Below, in pieces: positions 1-9,823 of a stretch of 64,000 nt of DNA (the first letter of the stretch is position 1; every line of letters begins with the position of its first letter). The stretch lies in contig CAJNDT010000003.1 of the NCBI GenBank assembly GCA_905221615.1, positions 1-64,000 of the forward strand, in the 5' to 3' direction. The position numbers and the translations under genes were made by a program. The notes under the pieces are model-generated. The model was not told the DNA's origin and made no database searches. It was given only the letters and a program-made list of their open reading frames with translations. The DNA is from Symbiodinium sp. CCMP2592 (Eukaryota > Sar > Dinophyceae > Suessiales > Symbiodiniaceae).

Positions 1-2492
1 TTTCGGCCTTTGCCCGCGGTGTAGTCATAGTAGGTGTTGGCGTTCCAGCCTCCATGCTGTTCATCTCCGGTTCTCTCACGCCCTTTTGAAGGTCCCTTGG
101 CCGAAGAAGCGCTTGCACGTTCCTCCGTAGTGACAGGCGTGTCCAGGATGGAAGTACCACCTGGAGGGAGATAGTCAGCGGCCGCAATGTGGTGTAGGGC
201 TTCAGTACGCTTGGTCGTCGGGTTTTGCTGTCTCTCAGCCTTGGATCTGTTCAATCTGTCCATGAAATGCGCAGGCATTTGCACATTGTGGTCCACCAGC
301 AATCCGATGGTCTGGACTGAATGATCGGAATGAGTCAGCAGGATACCGACGGGGTCGATGTACAATAAGTCCACCGGTCCAGTTGGCGTTGGTCGTAGCA
401 CTGAGAATTGTTGGTGTCCTGTCACCATCGGAATCACCTCGCACAGGACGTTCAGGCAACAAAAGTGCATAGCCTTCACATCTTCATCCCTTTGGCTCTT
501 CAAGTACGTAGTAGGGTTGAAGTTGTCCCTGCCAATTCCCATCATGTTGGCTCCCCGTGTAAGCAATGAAAGCATCTGATTCGTCCGGAAGCGCTTCAAA
601 GTGTAAGTCCCGTTGGGATCGTACTGCTTGAGGTTCTCAGGTTCTTTGGCAAAGCGAATGATCTCCTCATCAGTCACATCCCTGCTCACACCAGTCTCTC
701 TGTCCACTACAGCCAATGATCCCCACTTTCCAAGCACATCATAACGTTGGCCAAGCGCGAAGTTCTCCTTCATCTGAAACAACGGCATAGTAGCCCACTT
801 CGCGAAGCCTGACCAAGCCTTGTAGATGGTCCTGCATACCACGAAAGCCATATACGAAAGAGCGACCATGTTGGCGTCGATGCAATGGGCATTTCGCTTC
901 CCTGAGTAGTAGGATGGCTGCATGGCGGTACGTGCGAGTTGTAGCTCAGGATCGATGTTCAAAGACTGGCCGGTAATGAAGACGGGACGGCGCTCCTGTG
1001 CAACTGCATCTGGTACTGCGTCATCAAAGTCCTCTCCTGGCTCTATGTCCATTTCTTCATCAGGTTCCTGTTCTGGATCGTCCTCCGCGATGACAGATGG
1101 TTCTGGGATTTCCTCAGGTTCCGCAACGGTCTCTACCTCCATGGCCTCCTGCTCCTCTTCGGGCGCCTCAGGCACTGCTGCTGCCGCGGCTTCCATTGTC
1201 TGAGCAATGAAGTCACTGGGGATCTCCGTAGGAGTCTCCCGTTGTGGAGAACCTTGGTAATATCCGCTAGAAACGAACTGTGACCAGCAAGACGTGCATC
1301 GGGAGAAACATGCTGGAACTATGTTGTAGCATGCCGGGCACACCCTCATTCTCCTTCCATCCTCGTCTCTGCGTAGGTCTTCGGGTCGCCAATTCTTGAT
1401 GACAAACTTGATCCCTTTGTCCATGTAGTGATGCCGAACCGTGTTCTCCCTGTGGGACTCCAGGACAGTCGTAAGGTCTCGAATGATCTGTTCCTTGCTG
1501 GTGTCGTGGGGTCCAGGAGGCATCTCGCAAAGCAATTCCATGATCTTGCTCGGCGTTCGGTATCTCTCGAACTCAGGGAGCAATGGTGATGCATTGTAGT
1601 CCAACACCAGCTCTTTCTCCAACCGTTCATCGTAGATCTTTTCCACCAGAGCGAAAGAGTGTGTATCTTGAGGATCCGGGACGCAAAACCATACCTCCTT
1701 GACGAAATGGAACGGTATCGTCCGGCCAACGATCATGATGCCGCTGTCTGTGATACGTCCATCTTCTCGTGCAAGGTCCTGCGATGGGACATGGAGGACC
1801 GCCAATGGCATGTGCTTGGCATCTCGTCCATGCACCCGCATCTTGGTTGTCGCGTTCCGGTGATCGAACGGTGCAAACACCCCCCAATAGCTGTGGAGTC
1901 TGCCGCCTTGGTTGCCTCGAAATTGGCGCCTATGGTCGAAGTCCCCGTCGGGGTCCTCCGAACCAGGCATGATGCCTTGCGTGACAATGGAATCCAAGTT
2001 GCGGCATGCCGTAGCGTGGAACGCGCCTCCAAGACGTTGCAAGAGGGTCATAGATGGAGATATTGCGAACCTGTTCTTGTCCAACTGAAGCAAATTGTTC
2101 TGGGGATCTGAGTGCGCAGAGTGACCACTTGTAGCCCGAACTGCCCATGGCTTCACCCAGCCGTTGCAAACGTTCAGGTACCTCTGGCTGTGCCGGCAAT
2201 GATCATTGTTCTGGATCTCCGTGATCTGGTCAGGAACCGATACCAACATGTTCGAACCTGCTGATCCAAGAGTTTCCGTGCCGGGGTCCTTCACTCTCAC
2301 TCCCAGGAACTGCAACCGAATCTTGCCCTTATGGCGTTTCGTGGCTGCGAGCATGTTCCCTTGGAACAATAGCTGAAGTCTTTCATTGTACACTCTCTTC
2401 TTCTGTTGCTCATCGGTCCTTGAGACCGCTTCGGTGATGCGTCTGCTTTCATGGGTCCATAGTTGCTCATGCCTCACCAAGTCTTCGATCAT
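1..2492 (-). CDS. Tpt1/KptA-like (RNA 2'-phosphotransferase) segment of a polyprotein-like gene, runs off left edge
   Basis: From the ATG at 2492 the minus strand stays open for 830 codons to base 1, so the 3' end lies outside the window. Residues about 115-265 resemble the Tpt1/KptA core, which removes a 2'-phosphate from RNA using NAD+. The matches are VRATSGHS (R119, H124; family IRAxQGHS), AFHAT (H159) followed by an I-x-x-x-G-I-x-P-G strand, and ITDSGIMIVG (family S-x-N-G-V). The N-terminal part of the same fold (LRH at 2590-2585, then GGWV) lies in the preceding frame. Next come a four-Cys zinc-ribbon-like patch (VCPAC...CTSC), an acidic Glu/Pro-rich linker, and an unrecognised conserved-looking C-terminal region. 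The start overlaps the upstream stop as TGATG. Loss of one base, a -1 frameshift or reinitiation would all fit. The Tpt1 likeness is fairly convincing; activity is unknown. Confidence 0.7.
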   Translation of the reverse strand, partial: MIEDLVRHEQLWTHESRRITEAVSRTDEQQKKRVYNERLQLLFQGNMLAATKRHKGKIRLQFLGVRVKDPGTETLGSAGSNMLVSVPDQITEIQNNDHCRHSQRYLNVCNGWVKPWAVRATSGHSAHSDPQNNLLQLDKNRFAISPSMTLLQRLGGAFHATACRNLDSIVTQGIMPGSEDPDGDFDHRRQFRGNQGGRLHSYWGVFAPFDHRNATTKMRVHGRDAKHMPLAVLHVPSQDLAREDGRITDSGIMIVGRTIPFHFVKEVWFCVPDPQDTHSFALVEKIYDERLEKELVLDYNASPLLPEFERYRTPSKIMELLCEMPPGPHDTSKEQIIRDLTTVLESHRENTVRHHYMDKGIKFVIKNWRPEDLRRDEDGRRMRVCPACYNIVPACFSRCTSCWSQFVSSGYYQGSPQRETPTEIPSDFIAQTMEAAAAAVPEAPEEEQEAMEVETVAEPEEIPEPSVIAEDDPEQEPDEEMDIEPGEDFDDAVPDAVAQERRPVFITGQSLNIDPELQLARTAMQPSYYSGKRNAHCIDANMVALSYMAFVVCRTIYKAWSGFAKWATMPLFQMKENFALGQRYDVLGKWGSLAVVDRETGVSRDVTDEEIIRFAKEPENLKQYDPNGTYTLKRFRTNQMLSLLTRGANMMGIGRDNFNPTTYLKSQRDEDVKAMHFCCLNVLCEVIPMVTGHQQFSVLRPTPTGPVDLLYIDPVGILLTHSDHSVQTIGLLVDHNVQMPAHFMDRLNRSKAERQQNPTTKRTEALHHIAAADYLPPGGTSILDTPVTTEERASASSAKGPSKGRERTGDEQHGGWNANTYYDYTAGKGR

Positions 2493-4900
2493 CACCCACC
2501 CTCCTTCATCACATCGAATGACCTGTTGAATGCCACCTGGCACCTGTTGTCAAGCCATTCCGAGCCTGGGCGCCTTGCGATTCTGTGACGTAGGTCAGAT
2601 TGGATGCATGATAGCGCCCAATCCGCGTTTAGTCTGCGCTGACGGGTGATGTTGCGAAGGACAACTTCGTTCACGATGTCCCATCGATTGTTGATGAAGC
2701 TTGCACCCCTGGTTGGGATCAGGTCGAGAATCCCGCACCGGATTGGCCTTCCGCCGCCGATGCATTCATAGCCTGCATTGGTGTAGCCCTGAGTGGTATC
2801 GTCAAAAGCAAAGCTAGGACGGTCTCCTCGTTGAGGTAGGCGTCGGTCGCGATGGTCCGAAAGCTGCTCAATGAGGTCCACCACCCGCTGGCTATTCTCT
2901 GGTCCTGATTCCTGCAGTGGTACGCCACAAGCATCATGTAGGCCCCGACGGTTTTCCACATCCGTGCAGAGATTGTGTTTGTTCTCATAACGGATCAAGA
3001 CCACATCACCCCGTACGGCTTCGCCTCCGCGTCGCGGTCGGGCTTTGGCCTTGGGTCGTCGGTCCGAGGATGCAACACTCACATGGTCTGTGGTGTCAAC
3101 GTCCATTGGCTCAGCCTCTTGTGGAGGTACTCGACGTGGATATCGAAGAAGGCTTTCCTTGATGATCTGGATGCCTCGAAGTACCAGATCCCGGGTTGCA
3201 GAATTTTCCGTGCAATTGGACAGAGTGTGTAGATCACTGCCACAAGCGATACAGAACGTGAGGCGGTCAATTCCGACCGACATTTCGCCTTGAGCGAGCA
3301 CTCCCACATAGTCCTGAAGCTGTGCGACAAATCCTTCACGAATCGCCTGCCTGGGATCAGGGCCTTCTGCACCTTGTTCTTCTTCGGGTTGCGCATCCAC
3401 ATCTACATCCTGTGCAGGTATTGGTGGAGCAACGGAGAACCCTGGATCGTCCGTGACGTTGTCAGCGGCCTGTGTCTCGTCGGTTCTCGCAATCTCTACG
3501 GGGTAGATATCACCATCGACGATCACTGTGAAATCAATCACGAGGTCAGCGGACATGTTGTTGACGATCTCAGCGACTGCTTCATTCTTCTTGGGCGGTG
3601 TCCTTTTGCGTGGGGAGTCAACCGTGATCAGCTCGATAGCTTCGGCCGACGCGTAGCGGAAGAATGATCTTTCGATTCCCCTCACGCACGCATTTGCTCC
3701 CTCAAGGCCACCCCAATTCGGAAAATGACTTGGATGTCTCATTGCAATTGTAAGAAGCCCGAGCGCCAGCTCCACCGTGTCACCCAGGAGTTCCTCCTTG
3801 GGCAAGGCTGACCCTCTGTAGCATTCTTGGCGCTCTTCCGGAGTCAAAAGCATTCTCATGAAACCAGCATAAGCGCAGTTCCCGGCATCGTAGTAGCAGA
3901 TGTAGCATGTCTTGCCTTCGGAATCGTATCCTCTGTCCCATGCCAACTGTTTGGCCTTTCCCCATGCCGCGTACTCGATGGCCTGACTGGCTGTGATTCG
4001 GAGACCACCGTAGTGAGAAACCGTCTTGCCAATGTCTTCGTAGACCACTTCCGCACAAGCTTTGAGGAACTCCTTGATGTCCATGCGAGGGTCCACAAAT
4101 TGAAGCCTCAGGTCATAAAGGTGCTTTGCGCAAGCCAAGGTGTACTTCTGGGACGCGACCAAGTCATTGAAGGAGCCGATTTGATGCTGCATCTTCAAGG
4201 CTGAAGTATGCGCGCACCCAATGCAGTGTCCAGGATACCCGTTTCCGGTCGGCTTGAAGAAGGCCTGTGCGTAGCACTCAGCCAACTTCATCGCTTCACA
4301 TCCAGGGCAATAGAACGTTCTCCCTTTGACATAACCGGTGTTCGGGGTCGCATAGGTGTCGATCCGGAACCAGTAGTGCCTGTTGTCGTAGTAGGCTTCG
4401 GGAACGGTCATGGCGATGTCAAAATCCTGCCAGGTGACTGTGGACGATTCAGCGACCGTGTCACCCTGGGCACCCGACCTGATCTGTTGCTGCTGTTCTC
4501 CCGTAAACCATGTCTGCGAAATCTTGGTGGACGTCTTGACTTCACTCTTGTCCTCCCAAATCTCGACAAGCGACGGGTGAGCGACTGAGTCGGCGCGGAC
4601 AGTTTCGTCCCATGAGCGAACTTTCGATGCCTCAACAAAGCACGTGGATACCATCTTCTCGCAGAACAGCTGCTTCTCGTAGATAGCGAAGCCCAATTTG
4701 AACCTGACCCGATTGTCCGCTCCATCTCGGAGGCGGCCGCTCGCTCCTCCCCAGTGTACGGGCCGCGATCCTTGCAGCAAACGGACGGGGGCAGCGGTGC
4801 TGGCACCTTTTCGGCTGACAGTGTATGCACGCCTGACGACGCATGTTTCATCTGGCTGTACATTCTTGACCAAAACGAAGATCCATGAATCACCACGCAT
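2492..4900 (-). CDS. Central segment of the same polyprotein-like gene, with zinc-finger-like patches
   Basis: An 803-codon open segment from an ATG at 4900 to a TGA at 2494-2492. Protein-like sequence includes three Cys-rich patches: FYCPGCEAMK...HCIGC, TCYICYYD and FCIACGSDLHTLSNC (zinc-knuckle-like). An acidic, Pro-rich linker and a Lys/Arg-rich stretch (KAKARPRR) follow. The last 60 residues contain DLRHRIARR and end ...MKEGG, which match the start of a Tpt1/KptA fold; reading continues as GWVMIEDL in the next frame. The ATG at 4900 is probably not a true start: the preceding frame (…YIELELRARA) reads straight into this one at about 4900, so a one-base lesion is likely. I do not recognise the central region. 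Confidence 0.6.
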   Translation of the reverse strand: MRGDSWIFVLVKNVQPDETCVVRRAYTVSRKGASTAAPVRLLQGSRPVHWGGASGRLRDGADNRVRFKLGFAIYEKQLFCEKMVSTCFVEASKVRSWDETVRADSVAHPSLVEIWEDKSEVKTSTKISQTWFTGEQQQQIRSGAQGDTVAESSTVTWQDFDIAMTVPEAYYDNRHYWFRIDTYATPNTGYVKGRTFYCPGCEAMKLAECYAQAFFKPTGNGYPGHCIGCAHTSALKMQHQIGSFNDLVASQKYTLACAKHLYDLRLQFVDPRMDIKEFLKACAEVVYEDIGKTVSHYGGLRITASQAIEYAAWGKAKQLAWDRGYDSEGKTCYICYYDAGNCAYAGFMRMLLTPEERQECYRGSALPKEELLGDTVELALGLLTIAMRHPSHFPNWGGLEGANACVRGIERSFFRYASAEAIELITVDSPRKRTPPKKNEAVAEIVNNMSADLVIDFTVIVDGDIYPVEIARTDETQAADNVTDDPGFSVAPPIPAQDVDVDAQPEEEQGAEGPDPRQAIREGFVAQLQDYVGVLAQGEMSVGIDRLTFCIACGSDLHTLSNCTENSATRDLVLRGIQIIKESLLRYPRRVPPQEAEPMDVDTTDHVSVASSDRRPKAKARPRRGGEAVRGDVVLIRYENKHNLCTDVENRRGLHDACGVPLQESGPENSQRVVDLIEQLSDHRDRRLPQRGDRPSFAFDDTTQGYTNAGYECIGGGRPIRCGILDLIPTRGASFINNRWDIVNEVVLRNITRQRRLNADWALSCIQSDLRHRIARRPGSEWLDNRCQVAFNRSFDVMKEGG

Positions 4901-6440
4901 GCTCGGGCCCGCAACTCCAGTTCAATGTACATTCCCAGCGCGTGGAAACCGTTGAACAGAGAAGCTTTGTGCTGAAGGTAATTGCTAGCTGCTCCAACGA
5001 ACCGTAAGTCGTGATTGATGTTGACAATTGGAGGGCGCGTGGTACGCTTCCCTGCCGCAATGATAGGGTCAACGTACGTGATCTTGAGCTGTCGCTGCAA
5101 GTCAGTGCGAATTGCTGCTCCGTCTCCAACCTCACTCATCGGAAAGGACATGTTCTCGATGAGGATCGCCTGGAGAGACAGATGGTAATGCAATGTGACG
5201 GTTGCAAGCTGCTCTTCAGTCAAGCCATCCAATGTCGCATTCACAGATTCCAACGATCCTTTTGTGACTTGGAAGTTGTAGTTGGCACCTGCGGTGATCG
5301 ACGGGCTCACAATGTAGACCTCGCTCCATCCATGCATGCCGAGGTTCTCTCTCACCGTGTGCGTTGATCCCCTGGTCCTTGCAACCATGTCAAAGTCTTG
5401 GACGAGGATTGTGCACTGAGAGCGCATAGTTGCGGCATCGGGTTTGCCACCCATGCCCAAACTATTGCGAAATCCATTCAGCGTGTTCATGGTGTTGATC
5501 CTTGCTTCTTCCGGAATTTCATCATTGTCGACAAGATCGGTGTCTGCCTCGATCATCACTGCCGAGGTAAGCATCGGAGGAGAAGGAAGATGCACGCATG
5601 ACACCAATGCCAATGCATGGTACAGCCGTGAATACATCCGTAACCACACCTTTGTACTCAGCTTCACGTAGACCTTCAGGTTGAGACCCTTGTCATCATT
5701 TTGAGAGACGGAACGGATCCTTGCCAAATAGGTCACCAGTCTTCTGACGTAATGCTGAATCGGTGTGGTCCCCACGTCGTGGTTGGCCACAAACTTTGGC
5801 GTCTCATCAATGGTAGGTGGGTACTCGTCTTGATCGCGGGTCGTCGTCAGCAAGATCGAGCGACAACCCTTCTCATCGATGTTGACATAATGGTACCAAC
5901 TTTCCTGAGCGCCAGCGGGGATTGGAGCTTCCTCCCATGTCGGTTGCGATGGTTCCTCTTCCGGTTGCGAAGTCGGTTGTTGTGGAGGAGGTGCCGCAGA
6001 AGATGACGACGCCGATGCCGTTGCCTCGTCCGTCCTTGCCCTCTTTGGTCCGTGGCTAGGGGTGGCTCGAGGTCCGGCAGCGGATCCTTGCGATTGTCCC
6101 GGCGTTCTTCCATGCTCAGGGTGCACGATTCCTTCCGGTTCGAGGTTGCTTGCCGTAGGCATCGCAACCCTCCCCGTTGAGTATACCCAGCTAGGATGCC
6201 GTTGAAGGTTGGGCGGAAATAGGCCATCATCTTGCATAAGCGGATTTGGTGCCCTCATCTGTTGGAATTCCGCTTCCCATATGCCCAATGTGGCGCGTTT
6301 GGTAGAGCAGTCGACCACGTACCCAGATTCAACTCCGCATTGATTCCAGGTGTAGCCACGGAACGCATCCGGCAATTGGAAAACCGTTCTTGTCCTGAGC
6401 TGCACATACTGCATCCACATGGTGTTTGAGGAAAGCATAC
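4890..6440 (-). CDS. Second segment of the polyprotein-like gene, unknown function
   Basis: This is the credible part of an open frame spanning 6549-4408. From about 6440 it reads as a folded protein (TRTVFQLPDAFRGYTWNQCG), then a Pro/Ser/Gln-rich linker with a basic PKRARTD stretch, then a long mixed helix/strand region ending near 4900. Below 4900 the frame turns into Arg/Ser-rich shadow translation while the neighbouring frame becomes protein-like, so the coding frame moves there. No family was recognised. It is in the same frame as the segment starting at 7470, separated from it by a TGA at 6619-6621 and by the short stretch in another frame. Confidence 0.5.
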
Positions 6441-6640
6441 GTGGTGTAGTCGGAATCAGGGAGCACGTCGTTAGACCATTTGTAATGCGGGAGTCCAGTT
6501 TGTGGATCGACCCATGATACGTAGGAATGAAGCACGTGGAGACAGACACTGAACGCCTGGAGTGAGTTCATCGCAAAGGCGAGCGGATGTCCCATGCCTT
6601 GAGGCAATGTGCGCATCATCAAAGCCAGCTGGTGACGTTG
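6400..6640 (-). CDS. Short frame-shifted bridge within the polyprotein-like gene
   Basis: Between the TGA at 6619-6621 and about 6420, sensible protein sequence continues in a different minus-strand frame (HQLALMMRTLPQGMGHPLAF, then SYVSWVDPQTGLPHYKW). It then returns to the original frame near the codons for FQLPDAFRGY. Two compensating one-base changes explain this most simply. An intron is unlikely because sequence is continuous in the alternative frame. Confidence 0.45.
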
Positions 6641-7470
6641 ATTGGCGTAGCGCCATCGTTGCTCGCTGCGCATTCCTGGTTGTAGGTCCGAAGTCCATAC
6701 CCAGTGTGCTTTGCGAACATGTACATCAGCTTGCACACCCTACATAACGTAGGCTCTCCCAACAAGTCGGATTGGTCAGGTGCTCTGCCTGACATGGGCA
6801 ACTTGTGGTAGTAGTCCTGATTCACCGTATACCATTGTTGAATTCTCGTGTCTGTCACGGTCTGGTAGGGCGTCTCCACGGAGTTGATGAGAACGGCGAG
6901 ATTGTAGTACACGTCCGCGCTGACGATGTTCCTGGTCGCAGTGTTCAAGTCGAACCGAACTTGTTTTCTTTCTTGTTCCAGTTCAACCACAGCCAACTTT
7001 GCATCATCGCGGATCACTTCCTCGTCCACCATAAATCTTGTGATGGCACTGAACTTCCCTTCGTAGTCAGCAACAATGTGTTTGAGACCTCCACCAAACT
7101 TGATGACCATGGCGAGTATCTCCCCATAGGGCTTGTCCATGTACTCCTCCGGGGCAGCAAATATGCAAGCTTTGAGGATTTCTCGGACTCGAATGGAAAG
7201 ATCCCCTCCTGGCGACAGATTTGCACACGTGAACAGCAAGACCAACGGAGGTGCTTTGAAAGCTGCCCATGTGCGAATGAGATCATTGTCGACCACTTTG
7301 TCTTTCGTAATCTTTGGCGGGAGCGAAACGCTCTGCGACGAATCCCCAGAATACATCTCCAGGAACTTGTGGAACTTCAGAAACGTCCGCAGCATCCCAC
7401 CAGATGGGAAAACTTCTTCGTGGTCCACTCCTTCGAAGGCCAGCTCGTAGGCATTGTAGCTTTCAGCCAT
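6619..7470 (-). CDS. N-terminal segment of the polyprotein-like gene
   Basis: 283 codons from an ATG at 7470, which is preceded by non-coding-looking sequence and is the best start for the whole 7.4-kb gene. The product is helical and mixed-charge with few low-complexity tracts. It includes a Glu/Gln-rich probable helix (VVELEQERKQVRFDL) and a CRVCKLMYMF patch. No domain was recognised. It ends at a TGA while the reading continues in another frame. The position at the head of a multi-kilobase polyprotein would suit a gag-like role, but that is inference only; no reverse transcriptase is visible because the downstream end is outside the window. Confidence 0.55.
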   Translation of the reverse strand: MAESYNAYELAFEGVDHEEVFPSGGMLRTFLKFHKFLEMYSGDSSQSVSLPPKITKDKVVDNDLIRTWAAFKAPPLVLLFTCANLSPGGDLSIRVREILKACIFAAPEEYMDKPYGEILAMVIKFGGGLKHIVADYEGKFSAITRFMVDEEVIRDDAKLAVVELEQERKQVRFDLNTATRNIVSADVYYNLAVLINSVETPYQTVTDTRIQQWYTVNQDYYHKLPMSGRAPDQSDLLGEPTLCRVCKLMYMFAKHTGYGLRTYNQECAASNDGATPINVTSWL

Positions 7471-7582
7471 GGCTCGGGGTTCGGTCCTTCCTCCGTAGGA
7501 GAGAAGTCCCTACACCCTACTCGACTTCACGGTTCCGGGTTCTCCGTAAGAGGCACCCTTCCCCGATCCGTCTGGTCAGACC

Positions 7583-8032
7583 TTAGTTGTTCCTTAGTTG
7601 GGGCTGTCTAATAGCCCCTTCATCAGCGTCTACACACTGATGTTGCTGCCATGCAATGTCCTCAGATTCATGTGCATCGTGACTGACACTGACATGAGCT
7701 CGAACAAGGCTGCGAACGTTTCTCGCAATCGACCGCCATGAAACATCAATGCGCTGCAACAAACTGCTCTTCGATTCATGGTCCAAGCAATCATCCAGTC
7801 TCACCATCAAACGATCCGCTTCAGGCATGTTAGAGAACATGATCCTGCGTCCACCACCATCGCCACCAGCACCAACATGGTCATCAATCTTAACCTTCGT
7901 CACTTTGCCACTTGAAACAAGAGCATGCAACTCTGGCCAAGACCAACATGAACATGAAGAAGGCATGTCAAGCGAAAAATAGACGTCGGCAAATTCCGCA
8001 CACTTCTTCAGCAGGCGTTTGAGAGATTTCAA
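7583..8032 (-). pseudogene. Fragment resembling the accessory module of the two copia elements
   Basis: A 149-codon open stretch without a convincing full gene around it. The pattern VYFSLDMPSSCSCWSWPELHAL, then KVTKVKIDD and a Gly-rich loop, resembles the hydrophobic strand-E/D-x-P-...-W order seen in the accessory modules near 25.64-26.14 kb (IIIEVPPRV) and 56.60-57.19 kb (VTVELSERNQAW). The likeness is weak and based on a few residues. It lies immediately upstream, in transcription sense, of the 7470 start. It could instead be an unrelated exon. Confidence 0.3.
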
Positions 8033-8141
8033 GATACTTCTGAAAACCTTGTACTCTAGGCTTTTAAGTGTTCCGGGTGAAAAAAGTCAATACTTTTTCA
8101 ATGGTTTGTGTTGGGGGTCTGGGATTTAGGTGTGTGTGTTG

Positions 8142-8957
8142 CTACCTGCCGATGCATGCACAGCGGTCCCCTCTTTTCGCCCGGCCGACGAGCTGATCAG
8201 CCGCCGCCGGTGCCGCCGCTGCCGCTCGCCGGGCCGGTGCCGCCGCTGCCGCTCGCCGGCTCGGCGTCTTGCCTCGGATTGTGTCTTGCTGATGATCAAA
8301 GATGGCTCCGGCTGGATTCCGGCTCTGCCCTGTGTCTGCCCGTGCAGCTGAAGTGCCGTGTAAAGGAAGTGCAGAAGAGCTGCACGGCGAGCGGGACCTT
8401 CGGATTTGGTTGGAATGACCTGACTGATTTGAGGTGATGTGAAGCCGGCCTCCTTCTTCTCCTCCTTCTCCTTCTTTTTCAAGAGGACGGCAAGATCGCT
8501 GCAGAGACCTTATTTGCAGCAAGCGGCAGCACAAAACAAAGCACCCAAGCCGCCTGACTGCAGCCGTGATTCTGCCTTGCTGGAAACTCATCGGCGTGCC
8601 ATCCTTGAGGTCATGCGGCAGCAGAATACCATAGTCGTGAATCTTCTGCAGCTTGATGCCCTTCATGGTGGCCGACTCCGCCAACTCTGTGCTATCCGTC
8701 GGCATGACCCGCTTGTCTCTCAAAACCCAGCTGTTGCCTGTCTGCATCTTGCGATGCTCATCCAGATTGCGCCCTCTCTGATTGCCCGGCTCGCCTTGGA
8801 ATTTAGGAGAACAACAGGCTTCAGTGGTTTGTGTGCAAGTCGTTGCAATCAAGTGGCACTTGCTACATGGGATGCCTTTCCTTCGGCTCTTGCACCCGCA
8901 CTTCGGGCAGGTGTATGGAAAAGACGGCATTCCAACTTCCTCAGTGTCTTTCTGCAT
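8142..8957 (-). CDS. Hypothetical protein with N-terminal zinc ribbon
   Basis: 271 codons from an ATG at 8957. Near the N-terminus is a CPKCG...CSKC zinc-ribbon-like motif; the middle is unremarkable. The C-terminal third is Ala/Arg-rich with a duplicated RRAAAAAPA block, encoded by a GC-rich direct repeat at about 8190-8265. The first 170 residues look more protein-like than the rest, so the true exon may stop near 8480. A plus-strand frame at 8439-9098 overlaps and looks less convincing. Function is unknown. Confidence 0.4.
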   Translation of the reverse strand: MQKDTEEVGMPSFPYTCPKCGCKSRRKGIPCSKCHLIATTCTQTTEACCSPKFQGEPGNQRGRNLDEHRKMQTGNSWVLRDKRVMPTDSTELAESATMKGIKLQKIHDYGILLPHDLKDGTPMSFQQGRITAAVRRLGCFVLCCRLLQIRSLQRSCRPLEKEGEGGEEGGRLHITSNQSGHSNQIRRSRSPCSSSALPLHGTSAARADTGQSRNPAGAIFDHQQDTIRGKTPSRRAAAAAPARRAAAAAPAAADQLVGRAKRGDRCACIGR

Positions 8958-9379
8958 GCCATGAGAATTGAAACCTTAAGGGTCTTAAGGCCCAGGATTG
9001 CAGAGTACGGTGCTAAACCGGACATCAAGTTTAAACTTGTAGATTCCCTGCTGTTTCATCAGAATCACTTGAACTGCCACTTTAATCAAGTGCCTTGACG
9101 AGTCTCAGCAGGGCAATCACAGCCGAATGGCAAGTCCTGCCCAAGTTACAGGCAGCACCATCGCGTAAAACTATCCAAACATGTTGCTCTCAGTCCCGCC
9201 TTTGAGGCGGACGACTCGGCACGTCTCAGCCAATGCCTTGTTTTCAAACATAGCACAGTTCTCTGGGTCAAGTCCAATGAGCGAGATCAGCAAGATTCAA
9301 TGCGTTCCCATTAACACAGTCCAAGGAGGTCAGGAGTGGAACCCAGCATTTTGGGCGTTGGACGGCCACAATTCCTCAG

Positions 9380-9660
9380 CCAATTGTGGTTGCCCGACCA
9401 ATTCTTCAAAAACAGCGTCGTTCAAGGGATTCGAAATGGACCTGAAAAACAACGACCGTTCGCGCCGAACGCTCGGATACGACAAATCCACGCCTTTTAA
9501 AGGTGTTTGAAAGGAAAAAAATTTTTTGTTGCAGGCTCCGCCTTGAAAGAATTGGGAGGGCAACCACAATTGGGGACTGGCCTCAAGGGTCCTCCGAAAT
9601 CCAATTGTGGTTGTCTCCAATAGACCCTCCCAATTGTGGTTGTCCTCCCAATTGTGGTTG
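9380..9660. repeat. Array of CCAATTGTGGTTG motifs
   Basis: The 13-mer CCAATTGTGGTTG occurs at 9380-9392, 9601-9613, 9630-9642 and 9648-9660, and inverted at 9561-9573. Each contains the palindrome CAATTG. Nothing like it was seen elsewhere in the window. The 9.1-9.96 kb stretch otherwise shows no convincing gene; a short minus-strand frame runs through it. Confidence 0.8.
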
Positions 9661-9787
9661 TCCCCTGCTCCCTGCCCGGCTGTGCCCTGCGTCAAAATCA
9701 GCTAGAAACCCATTGGATGAAAACCGCCCGCTCTCCGTGGCTTTTGCTTCTGGTTGAAATGAAGCACACTTCACGGGGAAAGTTTGA

Positions 9788-9823
9788 GGGACCATCGGTC
9801 CCCGCCTTGGGTCCGTCGGACCC
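9788..9823. repeat. Hyphenated palindrome pair GGGACCATCGGTCCC / GGGTCCGTCGGACCC
   Basis: Two 15-bp interrupted palindromes lie at 9788-9802 and 9809-9823. The arms GGGACC/GGTCCC and GGGTCC/GGACCC surround a three-base centre (ATC or GTC followed by G). The same motif class recurs at 21.90-21.99 kb and 24.58-24.66 kb, always between gene units. Confidence 0.8.

Noticed and set aside
922-1203. A Ser/Ala-rich plus-strand frame
   Set aside because: It is the reverse of the acidic Glu/Pro linker of the minus-strand polyprotein-like gene.
6805-7611. A 268-codon plus-strand frame
   Set aside because: It is antisense to the N-terminal segment of the polyprotein-like gene and has no recognisable features; the minus frame has a clean ATG.
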